Positions 8,024-15,169 of a DNA stretch of 34,896 nucleotides are shown here, piece by piece. The stretch covers positions 1 to 34,896 of the forward strand of contig JAFPUM010000052.1 in the NCBI GenBank assembly GCA_017395425.1. Reading direction: 5' to 3'. The notes beneath the pieces are model-generated. The model did not search any database and had not been told where the DNA came from. It was given only the letters and a program-made list of their open reading frames with translations. The position numbers were made by a program, and so were the translations under genes. Each line of letters opens with the position of its first letter. The first letter of the stretch is position 1. Source of the stretch: Clostridia bacterium. Lineage in GTDB: Bacteria; Bacillota; Clostridia; Oscillospirales; Acutalibacteraceae.

Positions 8024-9124
8024 GTGTCAAAAAAATCTGACAGCACGGGACTGGACGCTTATCTGCCATTGATTCTGACGGCAGCCTTTTTACTGGGCTG
8101 CTTTATGATAGCGCTGTCCGATGTGCGGAGTGGCGCGCAGCGGATGACGGTGGGAGTGTCCGCGGTGCTCAGCGGAAGTGCGTCGGAGGAATCCGACCCG
8201 CGTCAGCCCAAAAAGTCGAAGCTCATGCAGAGCGGAAGTCTTCACTATCGGCTGGTCAGTCCCACGGAAACACATTCCAAAAGGGAGAGCAGGGAAGTGA
8301 CCGCGCCTGTGGCAGTATCGTCGGAACCTTCCGTTTCCTCCGAGGCGCCGTCGCAATCGGCTCCTGAAGCGGTTACGTCGGAGCCGGAGCCGGTTGACAG
8401 TCAGACCCAACCGGAGCAGGTCAGCTCGCAGGAAGAGGAAGAACCTGCGTTCCGTCTGCCCAATTCCCATTATATCAATTTTACGCCGCCCAAGGAAGGG
8501 CGCGTGGCGTATCTCACCTTCGACGACGGTCCTTCCAGCAATACCGACGACATTCTCGATATCCTCGACTATTACAATGTCAAGGCGACCTTCTTTGTGA
8601 TCTATCACAAGGATATGGAGAACCAGTACAAGGCGATTGTGGACAGGGGACATACCATCGGACTGCACACCTATTCCCACAATTACGCCCGCATTTATCG
8701 CAGCGAGAAGGCGTTTTTCAATGACCTCGACCGGATTGACGCGTATATTTATTCCGTCACAGGGGTGCATTCCAAGATTATCCGCTTCCCCGGCGGTTCG
8801 AGCAATACCGTCAGCCGCCACTATTCCACCGACCTTATGCCGGTGCTCAAGGAAAGCGCCACGCGGCGGGGCTATGCCTATCACGACTGGAACGTGGATT
8901 CCGAGGACGCGGCGCACAACAATCTCGACCCCGACAAGCTGCTTGCCAACGTCAAGCGCGACCTCACCAAGTACCGTAAGCCGGATATCCTGATGCACGA
9001 CAGCGGCGGCTCCAAGCGCACCACCGTGGAAGCCCTGCCCGAAATCATCGAATATATCTACGCGCAGGGCTACAAAATGGAAGGACTCCAGCTCGACAGC
9101 TACGCGGTGCATCACAATTGGTAA
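8024..9124 (+). CDS. Membrane-anchored polysaccharide deacetylase (NodB/CE4), copy 2
   Basis: 366 residues with the same plan as its upstream neighbour: N-terminal membrane anchor (about 13-30), long disordered linker, and C-terminal CE4 domain with TFDDGP (D167, D168), H215/H219 in HTYSHN, RFPGGSSN, DWNVDS and ILMHDS. All catalytic motifs are present, so it should be active. The catalytic domain is strongly similar to copy 1, while the linker is Ser/Glu/Pro-rich instead of Thr-rich, pointing to duplication followed by linker divergence. The start is GTG at 8024, preceded by AAGGAGGG. It ends just before a bidirectional terminator. Confidence 0.92.
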   Translation: MSKKSDSTGLDAYLPLILTAAFLLGCFMIALSDVRSGAQRMTVGVSAVLSGSASEESDPRQPKKSKLMQSGSLHYRLVSPTETHSKRESREVTAPVAVSSEPSVSSEAPSQSAPEAVTSEPEPVDSQTQPEQVSSQEEEEPAFRLPNSHYINFTPPKEGRVAYLTFDDGPSSNTDDILDILDYYNVKATFFVIYHKDMENQYKAIVDRGHTIGLHTYSHNYARIYRSEKAFFNDLDRIDAYIYSVTGVHSKIIRFPGGSSNTVSRHYSTDLMPVLKESATRRGYAYHDWNVDSEDAAHNNLDPDKLLANVKRDLTKYRKPDILMHDSGGSKRTTVEALPEIIEYIYAQGYKMEGLQLDSYAVHHNW

Positions 9125-9136
9125 TATGGTTCTATC

Positions 9137-9195
9137 AAAAAAAGCTCCCGCACACGTTCCGGACGGACGTATGCGGGAGCGGATTTGTTTTTTCG
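9137..9195. terminator. Bidirectional terminator between deacetylase and map
   Basis: The stem GCTCCCGCA / TGCGGGAGC (9144-9180), with an inner ACGT/ACGT extension, is followed on the plus strand by GGATTTGTTTTTT and preceded by seven A that give a T-run on the minus strand. It serves the convergent deacetylase operon and map. Confidence 0.88.
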
Positions 9196-9211
9196 GGGGG
9201 GTGGAAAAAAT

Positions 9212-10084
9212 TCAGTAGGACAGAATTTCATAGCCGTCCTCGGTGACGACCACCTGTATTTCCCATTGCGCGGAGGGCTGACCGTCGGCGGTGTAGATCG
9301 TCCAGCCGTCCTCCTCGTCCTCCTCGATTTCGTATGTACCCATATTGATCATGGGCTCGATGGTAAAGCACAAGCCCGGCGCCATCAGCATTTCCGTACC
9401 CGGAGACGCGACATAGCTCACCCACGGGTCTTCATGAAATGCCAGTCCGATGCCGTGACCGCCGATATCCCGCACCACGCTGTATCCGTTGGCTTGGGCA
9501 AATTCGTTGATGGCGCTCCCCATGTCGCCCAAGAATCCCCACGGTCTGACCTTTTCCAGCCCTACCGAAAGGCTTTGTTTCGTGATTTCCACCAGCCGCT
9601 TCTTTTCGGGCGAAACCTCCCCGATGCAGAACATACGGGACGAATCCGAAAAATAGCCGTTGAGCTGGGTCGAGCAGTCCACATTGACGATGTCGCCTTC
9701 CTTGAGCACCCGGTCGGGAGAGGGAATGCCGTGGCACACCACATTGTCGATGGAGGTGCAGACGCTTTTGGGATAGCCTTCATAATGCAGCGGCGCGGGC
9801 AGTCCGCCGCGCTTGACGGTCTCCTGATAGACCCATTGGTCGATTTCCTCGGTGGTGACACCGGCTTGGATGTGTGCCGCCACATAGTCCAGAACCGCGA
9901 TGTTGATCTTCGCGCTCTCCCGGATACCGGCAATCTGAGCGGGGGTTTTGATCATGCCACGGGTGGGCACCTCCGCGCCCATGTCGCGATAGCGGCTGAT
10001 CTGGCGGTCAAAATCCAGGTGGCATTTTTTGTATTTGACGCCGCTGCCGCACCAGCAGGGGTCGTTGCGTCCGATTTTACTCAT
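9212..10084 (-). CDS. map: Methionine aminopeptidase type I with SEC-C zinc motif
   Basis: 290 residues. It removes the initiator methionine from nascent proteins. The N-terminal SEC-C motif binds zinc through C10, C12, C21 and H22 and is thought to help ribosome association in MAPs that carry it. The aminopeptidase core shows H118 in CHGIP, the metal ligands D136, D147, H210, E243 and E275, and the motifs GGHGIG and TIEPM. The frame extends 29 codons further upstream, but ATG 10084 matches the usual MSKIGRNDPC beginning, lies 13 bases after AAAGGAG and is downstream of the promoter at 10119-10147. It is monocistronic and converges on the deacetylases. Confidence 0.95.
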   Translation of the reverse strand: MSKIGRNDPCWCGSGVKYKKCHLDFDRQISRYRDMGAEVPTRGMIKTPAQIAGIRESAKINIAVLDYVAAHIQAGVTTEEIDQWVYQETVKRGGLPAPLHYEGYPKSVCTSIDNVVCHGIPSPDRVLKEGDIVNVDCSTQLNGYFSDSSRMFCIGEVSPEKKRLVEITKQSLSVGLEKVRPWGFLGDMGSAINEFAQANGYSVVRDIGGHGIGLAFHEDPWVSYVASPGTEMLMAPGLCFTIEPMINMGTYEIEEDEEDGWTIYTADGQPSAQWEIQVVVTEDGYEILSY

Positions 10085-10118
10085 AGTTTCGGTCAGGCTC
10101 CTTTCAACAACGGTTATC

Positions 10119-10147
10119 ATTGTAGCATATTGTTTTGGCTTTTGCAA
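10119..10147 (-). promoter_or_regulatory. Promoter for map
   Basis: On the minus strand TTGCAA (10147-10142) and TACAAT (10124-10119) are separated by 17 bases. The start point would be near 10112, about 28 bases before the map ATG at 10084. Confidence 0.7.
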
Positions 10148-10259
10148 TTGTCTTTTTCCGTCTTTTGGCAAATCCGGGAAAACCTGCTCAAAAGCTGTTT
10201 ACCCGGCACGATTTTTTTATATGTGATGTCAAGGTGTAGTTTTGTTTACGGGTTTCTGT

Positions 10260-10303
10260 TGTTACAATTCTGTAACACCTCAGCGTTTTTTCTATATTAT
10301 AAT
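10260..10303 (+). promoter_or_regulatory. Palindromic operator candidate and -10 box for ftsEX
   Basis: A perfect inverted repeat TGTTACA-ATTC-TGTAACA occupies 10260-10277. A consensus TATAAT is at 10298-10303 with no recognisable -35 hexamer at the right distance. The palindrome would cover about -50 to -33 relative to a start near 10310, the usual place for an activator or repressor. The assignment is from spacing and symmetry only. Confidence 0.45.
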
Positions 10304-10318
10304 TAAATTGCAAATGTT

Positions 10319-10350
10319 GGTGGAGATGGATTTTCCACCGGCTGTTTTTT
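10319..10350 (+). terminator. Terminator-like hairpin in the ftsE leader
   Basis: The stem GGTGGA / TCCACC (10319-10324 with 10334-10339) is followed by GGCTG and six T (10345-10350). It lies between the TATAAT at 10298 and the ftsE start, so it could attenuate the operon. The stem is short, so the evidence is moderate. Confidence 0.4.
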
Positions 10351-10460
10351 GTCTGAATGGTTTTATGTGGCGTTGATATGACTTTTTGCGAGACAGATGG
10401 AATGATTTGACCTGTACAGTGCCGATAGGCGGTGGATGACAGAAAGGTGAATGATAAAGA

Positions 10461-11147
10461 TTGATAGAATTCCGTAATGTGTATAAAACATATGACAACG
10501 GGACAAAAGCGCTGCGCGACCTCAGTCTGCGGGTCAATGAGGGCGAATTTGTATTTATCGTGGGTTCGTCCGGCGCCGGCAAATCCACACTGCTCAAAAT
10601 CCTCATGCGGGAAGAAACGCCCAACAGCGGCGAGGTCATTGTCAACAATACGCGGCTTTCCACGCTGCGGCACCGGGATATTCCCTATTACCGCCGCACA
10701 CTGGGCATGGTGTTTCAGGATTTCCGCCTGATTCCCAATATGACGGTGTTTGACAATGTGGCGTTTGCCATGCGCGTGACCGGCGCGAGTACCAAAGCCA
10801 TCCGCAAGAAGGTTCCCTATGTGCTGGCGCACGTCGGTCTGAGCGACAAAGCCAAATGCTTCCCGAACGAGCTTTCGGGCGGTGAGCAGCAGCGTGTCGG
10901 ACTGGCGCGCGCCCTCATCAACAATCCCGCGCTCATCATCGCGGACGAGCCTACCGGCAACGTGGATCCCCGCATGAGCTTTGAGATCGTGGATATGCTC
11001 AATCAGATCAACCGCAACAACGGCACGACCATTCTCATGGTAACGCACGAACACGCGCTCGTCAGAAAGTTCCGCCGCCGTATCATCGAAATCCAGAACG
11101 GCGAACTTGTGGCGGACAGCGGTCCGGAGGTCGATTACTATGTTTAA
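10461..11147 (+). CDS. ftsE: Cell division ABC transporter ATPase FtsE
   Basis: 228 residues, normal for FtsE. It is the cytoplasmic ATPase of the FtsEX complex, which converts ATP hydrolysis into control of peptidoglycan hydrolases at the division site or side wall. The Walker A is GSSGAGKST (G35-K41-S42), the ABC signature is LSGGEQQR near residue 138, and Walker B is [13 protein letters not shown]. The start is TTG at 10461, matching the usual [11 protein letters not shown] opening; AGAAAGGTGA at 10441-10450 is the binding site. ATG 10451 opens only an 8-codon frame ending at TAA. The last codons overlap ftsX. Confidence 0.96.
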   Translation: MIEFRNVYKTYDNGTKALRDLSLRVNEGEFVFIVGSSGAGKSTLLKILMREETPNSGEVIVNNTRLSTLRHRDIPYYRRTLGMVFQDFRLIPNMTVFDNVAFAMRVTGASTKAIRKKVPYVLAHVGLSDKAKCFPNELSGGEQQRVGLARALINNPALIIADEPTGNVDPRMSFEIVDMLNQINRNNGTTILMVTHEHALVRKFRRRIIEIQNGELVADSGPEVDYYV

Positions 11148-12069
11148 CAATTTCAAATACCTGGTGCGCGAAGGTCTGCGCAATATGTGGGCGAACCGCC
11201 TGATGTCGCTGGCTTCCATCGGCGTGCTGGTGTGCTGTCTGGTGCTGATGGGCAGCGCGATTCTGGTTTCCCTCAATCTGAACTACGCGATGAAATGGCT
11301 GGAAAATCAGAACGTGGTCATGGTGTTCCTCAAGGACACGGTGAGCAGCAGCGATTCCTCCTATACCCGGCAGGACGTCGAAAAGATGATTCTCAGCATT
11401 GACAATGTGGACCCGTCCTCGCTGGAATACGTCTCCAAGACCGAGGGTTACGATGCGCTGATGAAACGGTTTGACAAGAACGATGAGCTGATGCAGTCGC
11501 TGGGCGACATCTCCAATGTGCTGCCCAACGCCTACAAGGTCAGCTTCAAGGACCAGTCCCGCTCCCGCTATGACGTGACTATCAAACAGCTCGAGGCGCT
11601 GGACGTGGTGTATACCGTGCGGGAAAACCGGGAGTATGCCCAGAAGCTCGAAAAAATGAATGAAACGGTCAGCGTGGTGGGCGTGTGGATTGTGGGACTG
11701 CTGCTGGTAGTGTCGCTCTTCATTATCACCAATACCATCAAACTGACGATGTATGTGAGAAAGCTGGAAATTACCATCATGAAATCGGTGGGTGCGACCG
11801 ACTGGTTCATCCGGATGCCGTTTTTAGTGGAGGGAATTGCTATTGGCGTGACAGCCGGTCTGATCTCCTTCGGGCTGGTGTCATATATCTATTCGGCGGC
11901 GACGTCGGCGATCTATCAGGTGATGACCACCGGTGCGCTGCCCTATTCCAAAATCTTCCTGTGGCTGCTGCTGGCGTTCCTCGGCGCGGGCATTGTGTCC
12001 GGCGCGATGGGAAGTCTGGTATCCATCGGAAAGTATCTGAAAAATGACGGGGGTGTTGTCGGTGAATGA
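11140..12069 (+). CDS. ftsX: Cell division membrane protein FtsX
   Basis: 309 residues. It is the membrane partner of FtsE, transmitting ATPase state across the membrane to an extracellular hydrolase or its activator. A cytoplasmic N-terminus with the typical YLVREGLRNMWANRLMS precedes TM1 (about 27-47). An extracellular domain of about 120 residues follows, then three C-terminal TM segments with the FtsX-fold signature TIKLTMYVRKLEITIMKSVGAT. ATG 11140 is chosen because GGTCCGGAGG lies just upstream; the frame opens 11 codons earlier. It overlaps ftsE by 8 bases and overlaps or abuts the M23 gene. Confidence 0.95.
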   Translation: MFNNFKYLVREGLRNMWANRLMSLASIGVLVCCLVLMGSAILVSLNLNYAMKWLENQNVVMVFLKDTVSSSDSSYTRQDVEKMILSIDNVDPSSLEYVSKTEGYDALMKRFDKNDELMQSLGDISNVLPNAYKVSFKDQSRSRYDVTIKQLEALDVVYTVRENREYAQKLEKMNETVSVVGVWIVGLLLVVSLFIITNTIKLTMYVRKLEITIMKSVGATDWFIRMPFLVEGIAIGVTAGLISFGLVSYIYSAATSAIYQVMTTGALPYSKIFLWLLLAFLGAGIVSGAMGSLVSIGKYLKNDGGVVGE

Positions 12070-13288
12070 TTCAACCGCAGTCGAAAAGCAGTCCGGACTG
12101 TCCGTCGCCAAGGTGCTGGTGAGCCTCATTGCCGTGCTTGCCGTGCTTGCCTTCGCGGTGGAAATCATGCCGGCGGACAGCAGCGTGGGCGTTACCGCCT
12201 CAGCCGCGACCGCTTCGGAACTGAAAAACAAGCAGTCACAGCTGGAAAGTCAGCAGAAAGCCATTTCCAGCAAGCTCTCCGCGCTTAAAAAGAGCAAGGC
12301 TGCCGCGCAGGAACAGCTCGATCTGGTGGATGAACTGGTGGAGAACCTCCAGACCCAGATCGCTACCGTGGACAGTCAGATCAAGGCTGCCACCGAGGAA
12401 ATTGCCGAAATCGAAAACGAGATTGCCCTGAAAGATCAGCAGATTGAAGCCAGCAAGGAGAAATTCAAGCAGCGCGTCAAATCCATCTATATGTCGGGTG
12501 ACATGACCGGCGGACTGGAAGTCATTCTCTGCTCCAACGGTATGCAGGAATTTATCTCCAATATGGTCTATCTGGAAGCAATGGCGAAATACGACCAGAG
12601 CCTCATCGACGAACTCACCAGCGACAAGGAAGGCTATCAGGACAAGAAAGCTGTCGTGGAACAGCATAAGAAGGAAATCGACGCCCGGAAAGCCGAGCTC
12701 GCCGAGAAGAAAAACGAACTCGACGCGCAGCAGAAGGAAGCCGAAGAGCTGATGAAGCAGATCAAGGCGGACGAAGCCGCGTACAAAGCCAAACAGGCGG
12801 AGATCGACCTTCAGATGGCGCAGGCGAGAGCCGAGCTGGACGCGCTTATCAGCAAGAGTACCTCTAATTCGCAGGGTTCCACCTATTACGGCGGCTCCTT
12901 CGGCTGGCCGACGCCCGGCTACAAGCGCATTACGTCCCCTTACGGCAACCGTACTTACACCTATCAGGGACGCAAGGTCAGCAGCTTCCACAAGGGCATT
13001 GACATCGGCGCTCCTACCGGCGCCAAGATTATCGCTTCCAACGGCGGCAAGGTCGTGACCAGCGCCTACAACGCCAACGGCTACGGCAACTATGTCATTA
13101 TCGACCACGGCGGCGGAAAGATGACGGTCTACGGTCACATGAGCAAACGCGGCGTGAGCGTGGGTCAGTCGGTCACCAAGGCGCAGCAGATCGGTCTGGT
13201 CGGTTCCACCGGACGTTCCACCGGTCCTCACCTGCATTTTGAAATCCGTATCAACGGTACGGCGGTCAATCCGATTAACTATCTGTAA
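12044..13288 (+). CDS. EnvC/PcsB-like coiled-coil M23 peptidase
   Basis: Up to 414 residues. An N-terminal signal or anchor helix (about 24-45) is followed by a long coiled coil rich in Gln, Glu and Lys (about 60-270), a short linker and a LytM/M23 domain. The zinc-site motifs are complete: HKGID (H316, D320), GHM (H365) and HLHFE (H396, H398), so catalytic activity is possible, unlike E. coli EnvC. Coiled-coil plus LytM proteins next to ftsEX are the expected extracellular partners of FtsX. ATG 12044 lies inside ftsX; GTG 12062, with GGGGGTG just upstream, is an equally good start and gives 408 residues. Confidence 0.9.
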   Translation: MTGVLSVNDSTAVEKQSGLSVAKVLVSLIAVLAVLAFAVEIMPADSSVGVTASAATASELKNKQSQLESQQKAISSKLSALKKSKAAAQEQLDLVDELVENLQTQIATVDSQIKAATEEIAEIENEIALKDQQIEASKEKFKQRVKSIYMSGDMTGGLEVILCSNGMQEFISNMVYLEAMAKYDQSLIDELTSDKEGYQDKKAVVEQHKKEIDARKAELAEKKNELDAQQKEAEELMKQIKADEAAYKAKQAEIDLQMAQARAELDALISKSTSNSQGSTYYGGSFGWPTPGYKRITSPYGNRTYTYQGRKVSSFHKGIDIGAPTGAKIIASNGGKVVTSAYNANGYGNYVIIDHGGGKMTVYGHMSKRGVSVGQSVTKAQQIGLVGSTGRSTGPHLHFEIRINGTAVNPINYL

Positions 13289-13327
13289 GTTGTTTGAGAT
13301 TGCGATTCGATTGCTGAAAAAACATCG

Positions 13328-13372
13328 CCCGTCAGAGTGTTTCTTTTGAGATGCTCTGGCGGGTTGATTTTT
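13328..13372 (+). terminator. Terminator after the M23 gene
   Basis: CCCGTCAGAG (13328-13337) pairs with CTCTGGCGGG (13354-13363) with one G-U pair. The stem is followed by TTGATTTTT. It would end the ftsE-ftsX-M23 transcript. Confidence 0.75.
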
Positions 13373-13402
13373 GTGGGCTGCTCTTTGTGGGGGATACCCT
13401 GT

Positions 13403-13545
13403 GGGAATTCGCCCGACCTCGTTGTTAATTTTGGCTGGTTTCGCTCGGCAGGCTTACGCCTGCCTGCCGGTGGCGCTGCCCCCGGTCCCCTGCAAGGGCT
13501 ACTCGCCCTTGACCTCGGCAGGGAGCTCACCCCCTGCACCCCGCG
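13403..13545 (-). repeat. Dispersed four-hairpin repeat, copy 2
   Basis: Inverted relative to the copy at 4318-4452. Its hairpins include GGCAGGC-TTAC-GCCTGCC (13447-13464), CCGG...CCGG, CAAGGGC...GCCCTTG and CAGGG...CCCTG. At the first and last hairpins both arms differ from copy 1 while pairing is kept. It lies between the M23 terminator and the S41 promoter. The downstream GC-rich stretch to about 13600 may be part of a longer unit. Confidence 0.78.
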
Positions 13546-13613
13546 CCGCTGCGCGGCTGATTCGCTCCGCGCTTTTTCCGGGCGGATTTCCGTGAGAAAC
13601 CTGCAATCTTCTC

Positions 13614-13642
13614 TTGCCTTTGGCGATATTTTATGATATGAT
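13614..13642 (+). promoter_or_regulatory. Promoter for the S41/PDZ gene
   Basis: TTGCCT (13614-13619) and TATGAT (13637-13642) are separated by 17 bases, with a start near 13649 and about 33 bases to the ATG at 13682. Confidence 0.55.
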
Positions 13643-13681
13643 TATCCTATAACCTTCTGTAACGTGAAAGAGGTGCATCTG

Positions 13682-15139
13682 ATGAACCGAAAAATCTCTC
13701 TGGGCATGGCGGTTTCCATCGCGGCGATTGTGGCTGCCTTTGCCGTGGTGATTACCTATACGGCGGCAATACGGATTTTTGACAGCCGTATGAATTCCGT
13801 CACCGAGCGGCAGAATATGTACCAGCTTCTGTCCGAAATTGACATAACCGTGCGACAGCATTATGCGGGGGAACTCTCCGAAAGCTACTTACAGCGGCAT
13901 ATTTCACAGGGCTATCTGTCGGGTCTGGATGACCCGTACAGCGCGTATCTCACCGCCGACGAGTATCAGCTCGCTGTCAACGAGGGGTTGGGCTATACGT
14001 TTGGCTTTGGCATGGATATTTCCCGCGCCGCCGACGGCAGCATTCTGGTGAATGTGGTGTACGACGGTTCCCCGGCTGGCAAGGCGGGATTGCAGAGCGG
14101 CGACCTGATTGTCAACGTGAGCGGCAAAGAAGTGCTTTCCGTGGGGTATGACAAGGCGGTGGCAATGATCGGCGAGGCTTCGCCGAAGGTGTCGCTGGTG
14201 GTCAGCCGGAGCGGAAAAAAGCAGGCATATGAGCTGACGCGCTCCAAGTTTGAAACCAAGTCGGTGCGGCACCGTATCACGGGTGACGATATCGGCGTGA
14301 TTACGATTTACGAGTTTAACGCCAAGACGCCTACACAGTTCAACACGTCTCTCAACAAACTGCGCAACAAAGGCGTGAAGGGCATCATCATTGACCTGCG
14401 CGACAACAGCAGCGCCCATTATGACGCTGCCTGCGAGGTGCTGGATACGCTGCTGCCGTCGGGCAGTCTCATGAGCGTCACCGACAAGGACGGCAGCACG
14501 ATTCTTAAGCACGCTTCCGGCACGGGGTATATTGATCTGCCCGCCGAGGTGCTGGTCAACGGCAGCACCGAGGGCGCGGCGGAACTCTTTGCCGCCGTGA
14601 TGATGAGCTATGGCAGAGCCGAAACCTTCGGCACCGCGACGGCAGGACATACCACCGTGCAGGAACTCTTTCAGCTCAGCAACGGCGGCGCGCTTCGGCT
14701 GACGACCGGTCGGTGGTCGGACGCGCTGGACAACGTGATGACCGAAGGCCGGGTGGTGCCGCAGTTCGCCGTCAATCTGACAGCCTATCAGACCACCAAC
14801 CGCTATCAGCTCGCGGATGAGGACGATCCCCAGCTTCAGACCGCGCTGGATCGTATTCATGCCGCTATCGCCGTGCGCGAGGAAGGCAGCGCGGAAGATA
14901 CAGAGGATACGGAAGAAACCAAAAGCACCAAACGCACCAAACGCACTAAAAGCACCAAAAGCACCGACAAGACAAAGGCAGATGCGGCTACTGATTCCTC
15001 CCCGGCGGAGCAGAAGGGCGGCAAGGATGCCGCGAGTGCGTCCGACAAGGATGGGAATGACAGTACAACCGATTCAACAACCGATTCAACAACCGATACA
15101 ACAACCAAACCAACAACCAAAAAGACAAAGAAGAAATAA
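13682..15139 (+). CDS. S41/CtpA-like PDZ protein with substituted catalytic residues
   Basis: 485 residues. An N-terminal anchor (about 6-30) precedes a PDZ domain (about 100-185), an S41 carboxy-terminal-processing-protease fold (about 190-375) and a Lys/Thr/Ser/Asp-rich tail of about 85 residues. In active CtpA/Prc enzymes the motifs SASASE and TFGKG hold the Ser and Lys, 25 residues apart. Here the aligned segments read TEGAAE and TAGHT, placing G298 and H323 at those positions with the same spacing. The protein is therefore probably proteolytically inactive. ATG 13682 has AAGAGGTG upstream; GTG 13664 lacks one. It follows the ftsEX-M23 genes but has its own promoter, and may act as a PDZ-based scaffold or regulator. 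Confidence 0.85.
   Translation: MNRKISLGMAVSIAAIVAAFAVVITYTAAIRIFDSRMNSVTERQNMYQLLSEIDITVRQHYAGELSESYLQRHISQGYLSGLDDPYSAYLTADEYQLAVNEGLGYTFGFGMDISRAADGSILVNVVYDGSPAGKAGLQSGDLIVNVSGKEVLSVGYDKAVAMIGEASPKVSLVVSRSGKKQAYELTRSKFETKSVRHRITGDDIGVITIYEFNAKTPTQFNTSLNKLRNKGVKGIIIDLRDNSSAHYDAACEVLDTLLPSGSLMSVTDKDGSTILKHASGTGYIDLPAEVLVNGSTEGAAELFAAVMMSYGRAETFGTATAGHTTVQELFQLSNGGALRLTTGRWSDALDNVMTEGRVVPQFAVNLTAYQTTNRYQLADEDDPQLQTALDRIHAAIAVREEGSAEDTEDTEETKSTKRTKRTKSTKSTDKTKADAATDSSPAEQKGGKDAASASDKDGNDSTTDSTTDSTTDTTTKPTTKKTKKK
14918..15118 (+). repeat. In-frame minisatellites in the S41 protein tail
   Basis: Two short tandem arrays sit in the 3' end of the S41 gene: 9-base units reading Thr-Lys-Ser or Thr-Lys-Arg (14918-14971) and 12-base units reading Asp-Ser-Thr-Thr (about 15071-15118). 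Both unit sizes are multiples of three, so copy-number change would alter tail length without frameshift. Confidence 0.75.
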
Positions 15140-15169
15140 CCCCGGCAGAAAGGAAAGGGTGTGACGGCT

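Larger units (their letters stand above)
10085..10460. other. Divergent intergenic region map / ftsE
   Basis: No gene is seen in these 376 bases. They hold the map promoter (10119-10147), a perfect inverted repeat (10260-10277), a -10-like TATAAT for the ftsE direction (10298-10303), and a terminator-like hairpin (10319-10350) in the ftsE leader. Confidence 0.7.
13289..13681. other. Intergenic region with terminator, repeat and promoter
   Basis: No gene is seen in these 393 bases. From left to right they hold a terminator (13328-13372), copy 2 of the four-hairpin repeat (13403-13545), a GC-rich tail ending near 13600, and a promoter (13614-13642) for the S41 gene. Confidence 0.75.

Noticed and set aside
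7169-9115. Minus-strand open frames opposite the two deacetylases
   Set aside because: Both are antisense to intact CE4 genes; their similarity to each other only mirrors the paralogy of the real genes.
10451-10477. Eight-codon frame starting at ATG 10451, as a possible leader peptide for ftsE
   Set aside because: The binding site is immediately adjacent to this ATG, too close for initiation, and no codon bias or regulatory stem linked to it was seen.
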